In this document: in pieces, positions 54,065 to 59,979 of the stretch
How positions within the stretch are numbered: position 1 is the first letter of the stretch
Layout of the letters: every line of letters begins with the position of its first letter
Origin: Oscillospiraceae bacterium
GTDB lineage: Bacteria; Bacillota; Clostridia; Oscillospirales; Ruminococcaceae
Length of the DNA: 59,979 bases
Assembly: GCA_015067215.1 (NCBI GenBank)
Contig: SVMW01000011.1
Span: 1-59,979, forward strand
Direction: 5' to 3'
Notes under the pieces: generated by a model
Told to the model about the DNA's origin: nothing
What the model saw: the letters and a program-made list of their open reading frames with translations, nothing else
The model's database searches: none
Translations under genes and position numbers: made by a program

Positions 54065-54865
54065 TCAGTTTATATCAGATGAATAAAGCTTATAAAAACA
54101 ATCCAGAGAACCGATATAATTATCGTTCCAGGGTTTGTTTCTGCCGCAATAGTGCACAATTGCACTGTTTTGCTGCACCCATTCAAAGTCCACATCGTTT
54201 TTTATACTTTTGACAGACAGCAGCATTTTTTCGGTCATATTGTAAATATATGGGTCGATTGTCATTATTTTATCACAGTAAACTGCACTTATAATGTCCT
54301 GGTCAGGCAAAAACAGAATGTGTCTGTTTTTTTCAATATAGCTGAAAACTTCATCAAGGTTCTGTTCTCTGCGCAGAAGAGCAATGTTCATAAGCATAAC
54401 ACCGGAGTTGATGTATGGCCCTTTTGAATCCATCTGCAGCCGTATCTCATTAATTTTCTGCAGAGGTTTACCCACATGGCTGGCAGCTGCAAAATAATTG
54501 TCCCCTAAATTGGTGTTGTAAAGTTTATCCAGAGGTTTCAGAATTACAAGGTCGGGGTCAAGGTACAGTATTCTGTCCACACAGTCGGGAAGAAATTTTG
54601 CTGCAAAAATGCGATAATACATTTCGTGGGGATATCTGTCTGTCACAGGTGCATTTTTGAGCATGGAGTCATCAATTTTTATATTGTGTAGATTATAGCT
54701 GTCGTCCGGAACTTTGCTGCGGATGTATGAAAAATCGGTTTCGGAAAGGGATTTGTTTACAGCATATATTTCAAAATGTGTGCATGGGTTACACTTGATA
54801 AGTGACCGCAGCATTACACAAAGAGGGCGCACATAACCGCTGTTAAGGGTAACAAGAATATTCAA
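54065..54865 (-). CDS. Glycosyltransferase family 8
   Basis: A 266-residue retaining transferase. MNILVTLNSGYVRPLCVMLRS begins the GT-A fold; the metal-binding DxD is in YLDPDLVIL; YINSGVMLMNI and the C-terminal HYCGRNKPW are the standard GT8 blocks. It moves a hexose, probably galactose or glucose, onto a cell-surface polysaccharide or lipid. It is alone and divergent from the AraC regulator. Confidence 0.85.
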   Translation of the reverse strand: MNILVTLNSGYVRPLCVMLRSLIKCNPCTHFEIYAVNKSLSETDFSYIRSKVPDDSYNLHNIKIDDSMLKNAPVTDRYPHEMYYRIFAAKFLPDCVDRILYLDPDLVILKPLDKLYNTNLGDNYFAAASHVGKPLQKINEIRLQMDSKGPYINSGVMLMNIALLRREQNLDEVFSYIEKNRHILFLPDQDIISAVYCDKIMTIDPYIYNMTEKMLLSVKSIKNDVDFEWVQQNSAIVHYCGRNKPWNDNYIGSLDCFYKLYSSDIN

Positions 54866-55088
54866 AATTATTCTCCTTCCGGTTTCAAATGAGGCAAATA
54901 TAGTATTCTTTTATGAAAAAACTGTGTTTTACACAAAGTTTTCTCTGAAATTTCTCATTTAAATCATTTTTATACCTGTATTTGTGTATATAAAGATAAT
55001 AAAATATTGATATTTTTTTGTTGGTATAATATAATTAAATTGTGAATTATCGTTAAAAAATGGCAAAATATTGATGTGGGGTAACAAA

Positions 55089-55895
55089 ATGGCTTTGAAT
55101 TTACAAGATTATTGTTATTGTAAATTCCCTGTTGATGAACACGGGGAAAAGACCATATATTGTGATCACAGCGGCATAAATATTTTTTTGGTTTCATCCG
55201 CAAGGTGTATCGTTCACTGGAAAGACAAAAGTATAACAGTCAACACAGGGGAAATCGTATACGCCACAGGAGAAACTACAGTAGATGTGCTGACAGAAGG
55301 TCATGTTATAGGCATAAATATCAGTGGGATAATAGCACAGAAATTCTGCAAGGAATTTTCGGGTGCTTTTGTTACCAGCGGTGTTTTTGCGCCTTTCCTG
55401 CCTCAGCAGATTATGCAGATAGTTGCAAACTACGACACAATGTCAGAAAGTTATCTGTGCAATGTGGCGTTTGAAATTATAAACACCCTTAACAGCACCG
55501 ACAAAAAAAGTGTTGTGGCTTCCAAAATTGTGGCACAGGCAGTTTCTCTTATCAAACAGAACTACTCAACTGTTTACGGTGTGGAGGAACTTGCGGAAAA
55601 TCTCAATGTGTCAAAGAGCCACCTTGTGCGTGAGTTTTACAAATATACCGGTGTCACACCCGGCAAATACCTTTCCAATGTAAGAATTGAAGCGGTAAAA
55701 CAAATGCTGGTGGAAACAAACCTTTCTCTCAATGCAATTGCCATCCGCACAGGTTTTTCAGGTGATAATTACCTTTGCAAGGCTTTTAAAAAGGCAACAG
55801 GGGAAACCCCTATGGCATATAAGACTAAAATTCTCAACAGCCAGTATCTGCCAAACCAGATAAGCCTGAAGGTAGACCCTGAACTTTACTACTGA
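55089..55895 (+). CDS. AraC-family transcriptional regulator
   Basis: A 268-residue regulator. Residues 1-150 form a cupin-like sensor domain (VSSARCIVHWKDKSITVNTGEIVYA). Residues about 165-265 hold the double helix-turn-helix (GVEELAENLNVSKSHLVREFYKYTGVTPGKYL and LNAIAIRTGFSGDNYLCKAFKKATGETPMAYK). The ATG at 55089 is chosen because TGTGGGG precedes it. Its target is unknown; the divergent GT8 gene and spoIID are neighbours. Confidence 0.88.
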   Translation: MALNLQDYCYCKFPVDEHGEKTIYCDHSGINIFLVSSARCIVHWKDKSITVNTGEIVYATGETTVDVLTEGHVIGINISGIIAQKFCKEFSGAFVTSGVFAPFLPQQIMQIVANYDTMSESYLCNVAFEIINTLNSTDKKSVVASKIVAQAVSLIKQNYSTVYGVEELAENLNVSKSHLVREFYKYTGVTPGKYLSNVRIEAVKQMLVETNLSLNAIAIRTGFSGDNYLCKAFKKATGETPMAYKTKILNSQYLPNQISLKVDPELYY

Positions 55896-55900
55896 AAAAT

Positions 55901-55932
55901 AATCCCGACAGTATTTCTGTCGGGATTTTGTT
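55901..55932. terminator. Bidirectional terminator
   Basis: An 11-bp perfect stem (55901-55911 with 55917-55927) with a TATTT loop, followed by TTGTTTT. Confidence 0.9.
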
Positions 55933-56952
55933 TTATATGCTGCCAAGCTGCGTGCCGGGAAAATAATGGGCAAGAATTTCTGTGTAGTTTTTGCCCTGTT
56001 GAGAAAGCTGATTAGCACCAAACTGGCTCATACCCACACCGTGCCCGTATCCCTTGGTTGCAACAGAAAACTGATTGTCATCATAAAAAATCATAAAGCA
56101 GGATGAATTAAGTTCAAAATATTTTCGGAAATCCCTGCCAAGAATCTTAACACCGTTCACTTCTACAGTATCAACATAACCTGATTCATTATATACAATA
56201 TTTCCTATCCAGCTTTCAGGTGCAGCCATATCCAGATTTATCCCTGAAAAAGAAGTCATAAAACGGTCATACATCTCCTGAACAGTAAAATTTTTTACCT
56301 TAAGGTAATTATCGCTTAAGGCGTCTGCGCTGCTTTCCACTATTGTAAGGTAATCAAGCGGTGCGCCCCATTCGGCATCGCTGCTCTGTGTTTTTCCGCA
56401 TGATACAGCATAATAGGTTGTCAGCGCAACCTCTCCGTCACAGGTGAGAATAAGGTTTTTTACTTCATCGGCACATTTCAGGAATTTATGGTAATTATCG
56501 TCAAAACTTAGTCCCCAGTATTCCTGAAGCCGTTCCTTGGAGGCGTATTTCTGCATATATCTTTCATCAAAACTGAGGTTAAGGTCATCGTGGGGCACTC
56601 CGTTCTGCTTGCAGTACAGATAATAACTGTGACAGGCAATCATCTGTGCTTTTATTGCCTGCATTTCATAGGAGGCGGGCATTTCGCAGGCGGCACTGCC
56701 TACAAGAAAGGACACCAAGTCCATCTCTTCCAGTTCGTGTGTTTCTAGGTTGTATAAAGTATAGGTATTGTCAGGTGTGCTGTTCTGAAAAAAATTGTTG
56801 TTATCCTGCACAAAAGGGTCGGTTTGTTCTGCGACGGCATCTTCACTGCCTGCATGTCCTGCGGGAGTGCGGTAATAAATGTGATAATAAACTACAGGTA
56901 AGGATATATTTATTGCAGCAAGCAGAACGAACACGCTTATAAGATTTTTCAT
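55933..56952 (-). CDS. spoIID: Stage II sporulation protein D
   Basis: A 339-residue membrane-anchored peptidoglycan lytic transglycosylase that works with SpoIIM and SpoIIP in engulfment. One N-terminal helix (LISVFVLLAAINISLPVVYY) is followed by the SpoIID domain: FLVGSAACEMPASYEMQAIKAQ with its catalytic glutamate, YYAVSCGKTQSSDAEWG, and the C-terminal GYGHGVGMSQFGANQLS. It is the best sign that the host sporulates. Its usual neighbours (murA, spoIIID) are absent here. Confidence 0.93.
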   Translation of the reverse strand: MKNLISVFVLLAAINISLPVVYYHIYYRTPAGHAGSEDAVAEQTDPFVQDNNNFFQNSTPDNTYTLYNLETHELEEMDLVSFLVGSAACEMPASYEMQAIKAQMIACHSYYLYCKQNGVPHDDLNLSFDERYMQKYASKERLQEYWGLSFDDNYHKFLKCADEVKNLILTCDGEVALTTYYAVSCGKTQSSDAEWGAPLDYLTIVESSADALSDNYLKVKNFTVQEMYDRFMTSFSGINLDMAAPESWIGNIVYNESGYVDTVEVNGVKILGRDFRKYFELNSSCFMIFYDDNQFSVATKGYGHGVGMSQFGANQLSQQGKNYTEILAHYFPGTQLGSI

Positions 56953-57082
56953 AGATGTCCTCTTTATGTATAATTCTTTAACTTTTACTTACAATTCAAA
57001 AGGATTGTTGCCTTTTAAATCTATTTGGTATACAATACATACTATGAAATTAAAGATTAAAATATGATTTTAAGGTGCAGTT

Positions 57083-58132
57083 ATGACAATAGGTTTGATG
57101 GTTCTTATCGGGCTGCTTTCTGCAGGTATACTTGTGGGAAGAGTTTATGAAATACTGAAGCTTACAGATGAAACAACAGGTTTTTTTCTGTATAAAGGTA
57201 TAGTATTTAATCCGTATATATTAATAATTTTTATCATTATTACTTTATGCTGTACTGTGCTTGTTCTGGGCAGCTGCAAAAACAGCAGGCCGTTTTTTTC
57301 ACAGTCATCAAAACTTATAGCTGTTGCGGCAGGCGTAATGTTTGTCATTTATGGTGTAATGTCTGTTAAGAGTGCTGCTTTTGCACCGTTTGTAATTGCG
57401 GGAGGAGCAGCGTTTGTAATAATCGGTACAGCAGGGCTGAAAGCAGACGCAGGCATAGCAGATGCAGCAGCTGTGGTGCTCAGCATTGTGTTTGCGGCAG
57501 GGCTTTGCCTTGATGTGATTATATTTAATGTAAATACAATAAGTAATATTGATTTTACAAAAAATGCTTTGTCATATATTGCAGTGTCATTGCTTATGCT
57601 TTCTGTAATGAAAAATGTTTATTCTCCTTCAGCAAAAGCAAAAATGTTTTTGTTTGCAACAGGAATAACAGCATTTATGTTCTGCGGAGTTATGCATGTT
57701 GCAGATATAATTGCCATGGCGGCTAAAGGTCAGGCTGTGCTGCCGGACTTGTTTTTACATGCAGGGTTCGGTTTTGTAGGGTTCTTTGCCTTTGACAATG
57801 CGGTTTCTGTTATGTCAAAAAAGGTGCAGCAGGCGGCATCTGAAAGCGAAAAAACGGCAGAACAGAATGCTGATGTGTACAAAGCTGCAGAAAAACAGCA
57901 TGAGATACCTGCTGCAGCTAAAACCGGAACAATATTCGGTATACAGGCAGACAGTCAGTCTGTAAAACAAAAGGAAATAGCAGAATTTTTCCGCAACAGC
58001 ACAGATAAAACACAGGAAACGACTGTGGAAACAACAAATAAAAGGATGGTGTTTACACGTACTTCGGCAGATAAAAAAACAGCACCATCAAAAGACGGCG
58101 GAAAAGTTGTTTACAAAAAACCGAAAAATTGA
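57083..58132 (+). CDS. Polytopic membrane protein, unknown function
   Basis: A 349-residue protein with about seven hydrophobic helices in residues 1-245, then a hydrophilic, Lys/Gln/Thr-rich C-terminal tail of 100 residues. No family is recognised. A TGGTATACA at about 57031-57039 could be an extended -10 box. It is divergent from spoIID, which hints at but does not show a sporulation role. Confidence 0.7.
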   Translation: MTIGLMVLIGLLSAGILVGRVYEILKLTDETTGFFLYKGIVFNPYILIIFIIITLCCTVLVLGSCKNSRPFFSQSSKLIAVAAGVMFVIYGVMSVKSAAFAPFVIAGGAAFVIIGTAGLKADAGIADAAAVVLSIVFAAGLCLDVIIFNVNTISNIDFTKNALSYIAVSLLMLSVMKNVYSPSAKAKMFLFATGITAFMFCGVMHVADIIAMAAKGQAVLPDLFLHAGFGFVGFFAFDNAVSVMSKKVQQAASESEKTAEQNADVYKAAEKQHEIPAAAKTGTIFGIQADSQSVKQKEIAEFFRNSTDKTQETTVETTNKRMVFTRTSADKKTAPSKDGGKVVYKKPKN

Positions 58133-58142
58133 ATTTTTTATG

Positions 58143-58185
58143 AAAAAAGCATTCCGCTGTATTATTTCAGCGGAATGTTTTTTGT
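58143..58185 (+). terminator. Terminator after the membrane protein gene
   Basis: A stem of at least 10 bp (58150-58159 with 58168-58177) is followed by TTTTTTGT. Confidence 0.88.
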
Positions 58186-58332
58186 ATTTTTTTGTATTAT
58201 TTTGATAGTTTTTTATATCATTATAAGTATAAATAATGTGCAAATGCTATAAAAAGTATCGAAACTATTGATTTTATTTATAAGGCATTGAAAACGATAA
58301 TAAAATGTTATAGATAACTTAAATTATATATA

Positions 58333-58361
58333 TTGTACAAATCGAAGAAAAGTTATATAAT
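58333..58361 (+). promoter_or_regulatory. Sigma-A-type promoter for the fumarase/mesaconase operon
   Basis: TTGTAC at 58333-58338 and TATAAT at 58356-58361 are separated by 17 bases. The transcript would start near 58368 and run into the glutamate mutase gene. Confidence 0.7.
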
Positions 58362-58444
58362 GTTTGGTAAGAAAGTCTGTAATAAGGGATAATTGTACCT
58401 TTTTTCAGTTAAATCTTAAAATATTAAAAACAGGAGGCAGAAAA

Positions 58445-59284
58445 ATGAGAGAAATAAATGCACAGGATATCACTGCTGTAGTTAAAAAGCTTTGTATGGA
58501 AGCAAACTACTATCTGCCAGAAGATATCCAGGACAAAATCTGCAAAGCATGTGACAGCGAACCATGGCCACTTGCTCAGAGCATTTTGGGTGTAATTAAA
58601 GAAAACTACGAAATCTCTCTTGAAAATGCAGTGCCAATCTGTCAGGATACAGGTATGGCTTGTGTGTTCCTTGACATTGGTCAGGAAGTTCATGTAAACG
58701 GCAACATTGAAGATGCTGTTAACGAGGGTGTAAGACAGGGTTATGTAGAAGGCTGTCTGAGAAAATCAGTAGTTAAAGACCCACTCGACCGTGTTAACAC
58801 AAAAGACAACACACCAGCTATGATTTACTACAATATCGTTCCTGGTGACACATTTGATATTATGGTTGCTCCAAAAGGTTTCGGCAGCGAAAATATGAGC
58901 CAGATCAAAATGCTCAAACCTTCCGATGGTCTTCAGGGTGTTAAAGACTTCGTTATCAAATGCGTTGAAGATGCAGGTCCAAACCCATGCCCACCAATCG
59001 TTGTTGGCGTAGGTATCGGCGGCACATTTGACAAAGCAGCATATCTTGCTAAAAAAGCTTTGATGAGAAGCACAGACGAAAGAAACGCAGACCCATTCTA
59101 TGCTGATTTGGAAAAAGAACTTCTTGAAAAAATCAATGCATTGGGCCTCGGTCCACAGGGTGTTGGCGGTAAAAACACAGCTTTGTGTGTAAACATCGAA
59201 AAACTCCCTACACATATTGCTGGCCTGCCAGTTGCAGTTAACATCAACTGCCACGTAACACGCCACAAACACGCAAGCTTATAA
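58445..59284 (+). CDS. Class I fumarase/mesaconase, alpha subunit
   Basis: A 279-residue oxygen-sensitive iron-sulfur hydratase subunit (TtdA/FumA N-terminal type). The cluster cysteine lies in [13 protein letters not shown] (Cys66). Cys104 in [10 protein letters not shown] and the [17 protein letters not shown] cysteine are the other two. The substrate-binding [14 protein letters not shown] block is intact. The start is ATG 58445, with an AGGAGG site; an earlier ATG lacks one. Two subunits followed by glutamate mutase suggest mesaconase (2-methylmalate dehydratase) rather than plain fumarase. Confidence 0.88.
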   Translation: MREINAQDITAVVKKLCMEANYYLPEDIQDKICKACDSEPWPLAQSILGVIKENYEISLENAVPICQDTGMACVFLDIGQEVHVNGNIEDAVNEGVRQGYVEGCLRKSVVKDPLDRVNTKDNTPAMIYYNIVPGDTFDIMVAPKGFGSENMSQIKMLKPSDGLQGVKDFVIKCVEDAGPNPCPPIVVGVGIGGTFDKAAYLAKKALMRSTDERNADPFYADLEKELLEKINALGLGPQGVGGKNTALCVNIEKLPTHIAGLPVAVNINCHVTRHKHASL

Positions 59285-59298
59285 GGAGGAGAAATACT

Positions 59299-59859
59299 AT
59301 GGTTAAACATATCACAACTCCGCTTACATACGAAAAAGTTAAAGACCTTAAATGCGGCGACAATGTTATGATTTCCGGTGTTATCTACACATCCCGTGAC
59401 GCAGCTCACAAACGTCTTGTAGAAGCACACGAAAGAGGAGAAGAACTTCCATACGATGTACGCGATACTATCGTTTACTATGTAGGTCCTGCTCCAGCTC
59501 AGCCAGGTCAGGTTATCGGTTCTGCAGGTCCAACAACTTCCTACAGAATGGATGCTTACTCTCCAACAATGATCCGTCTCGGCCAGCGCGGTATGCTTGG
59601 CAAAGGTAAACGCAGCCCAGAAGTTATTGCAGCAATGAAAGAAGTTGGCGCAGTATACTTTGGTGCTATCGGCGGTGCAGGTGCACTTCTCAGCAAATGT
59701 ATCAAAAAAGCTGAAGTTATCGCATACGATGACCTTGGTGCAGAAGCTCTCCGTCGTCTTGAGGTTGAAAACCTCCCAGCTTTCGTTATCATCGACAGCG
59801 AAGGCAACAATCTTTACGAACTTGGTCGCAAAGAATATCTTGAATTTGCGAGCAAATAA
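59299..59859 (+). CDS. Class I fumarase/mesaconase, beta subunit
   Basis: A 186-residue subunit (TtdB/FumA C-terminal type) that binds the carboxylates. It shows GPAPAQPGQVIGSAGPTTSYRMD, MIRLGQRGMLGKGKRSPEV and GAIGGAGALLSKCIKKAEV with the GGAGAL motif, and the C-terminal DLGAEALRRLEVENLPAFV. It starts 14 bases after the alpha subunit with an AAGGAGG site. The two form one enzyme. Confidence 0.9.
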   Translation: MVKHITTPLTYEKVKDLKCGDNVMISGVIYTSRDAAHKRLVEAHERGEELPYDVRDTIVYYVGPAPAQPGQVIGSAGPTTSYRMDAYSPTMIRLGQRGMLGKGKRSPEVIAAMKEVGAVYFGAIGGAGALLSKCIKKAEVIAYDDLGAEALRRLEVENLPAFVIIDSEGNNLYELGRKEYLEFASK

Positions 59860-59909
59860 ATTTTAAGCATTTTAACATTTAAGTTAAATATTAAAGTGAG
59901 GTAGAAAAA

Positions 59910-59979
59910 ATGGAAAAGAAAAAATTGGTTATCGGCGTTATCGGCGCTGATGTACATGCTGTAGGTAACACAATTTTGA
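59910..59979 (+). CDS. glmS: Glutamate mutase (methylaspartate mutase) S subunit, N-terminal fragment
   Basis: Only the first 23 codons are inside the window: MEKKKLVIGVIGADVHAVGN then TIL. The DxHxxG motif (DVHAVG) binds cobalamin through its histidine, and the start matches the S subunit of glutamate mutase, which carries B12. This reads glutamate into 3-methylaspartate, the first step of the methylaspartate pathway. A lysine/ornithine aminomutase B12 subunit is the less likely alternative. It starts 50 bases after the beta subunit. Confidence 0.75.
   Translation, partial: MEKKKLVIGVIGADVHAVGNTIL

Larger units (their letters stand above)
58133..58444. other. Upstream region of the fumarase/mesaconase genes
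   Basis: About 310 bases without a gene. It starts with a terminator stem (CATTCCGCTG with CAGCGGAATG, 58150-58177, then a T-run) for the membrane protein gene. A sequence TGAAAACGATAATA at 58289 loosely resembles a catabolite-response element, too weakly to claim. The promoter is at 58333-58361. Confidence 0.55.

Noticed and set aside
58289-58302. Catabolite response element TGAAAACGATAATA upstream of the mesaconase genes.
   Set aside because: Only the first half fits the consensus; the second half does not mirror it.

Overview
The window is a 60 kb stretch of chromosome from a low-to-mid GC, spore-forming, anaerobic member of the Clostridia. The evidence for this is the Firmicutes-type housekeeping order (rplU-rpmA-obgE-mrnC; rnjA, gdpP, rplI, dnaB, tilS, hpt, ftsH), sporulation proteins (SpoIID, a CotF-type coat protein, a BofA-family protein), and anaerobic enzymes (class III ribonucleotide reductase, clostridial ferredoxin, oxygen-labile two-subunit fumarase and the start of a B12-dependent glutamate mutase). 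A species cannot be named. No rRNA, tRNA, CRISPR array, prophage or intact insertion sequence was seen.

Layout. 1-2.4 kb: ribosomal proteins L21 (cut by the window edge) and L27, Obg and Mini-RNase III. 2.5-10.2 kb: a lipoprotein, a dicarboxylate/amino-acid symporter, a P-loop nucleoside-kinase-like protein, two small coat-like proteins, MgtE behind a structured leader with an intrinsic terminator, and a reverse-strand rnhA-mnmA-HAD phosphatase run. 10.4-20 kb: a long forward run from RNase J through GdpP, L9, DnaB, TilS and Hpt to FtsH. 20-31 kb: a broken XRE-type regulator, a divergent type IIA topoisomerase pair, SecG, RNase R, DUF2508-BofA, a flavin reductase and NrdD behind tandem NrdR-box-like sites.

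31.3-41.9 kb is the accessory region. It lies between nrdD and nrdG, which are normally adjacent. It holds two SipW (ER-type, Ser-His) signal peptidases, proteins with SipW-dependent signal peptides (TasA/camelysin-like), a double-membrane-spanning protein with an IPDTG sortase-like motif, a 1789-residue secreted protein with 22 EPTx tetrapeptide repeats and InlB/MucBP-like beta domains, and a small exported protein. Between the first peptidase and its likely substrate lies a non-coding segment rich in inverted repeats with a run of ten G. I read this region as a cell-surface fibre/matrix module.

42-49 kb: nrdG-dut, an Imm42-like orphan, a B12/radical-SAM protein, small membrane proteins, a SUKH-like protein, a NahK-like sugar kinase and a lipoprotein. 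49-53 kb: a glycolytic operon pgk-tpiA-gpmI on the reverse strand, which ends in a MITE-like repeat that also looks like its terminator. 53-58 kb: an M15-type peptidase with a peptidoglycan-binding domain, ferredoxin, a GT8 glycosyltransferase, an AraC regulator, SpoIID and a membrane protein. 58.3-60 kb: fumarase-type alpha and beta subunits followed directly by the start of glutamate mutase subunit S. That order suggests the 'fumarase' is the mesaconase of the methylaspartate route of glutamate fermentation.
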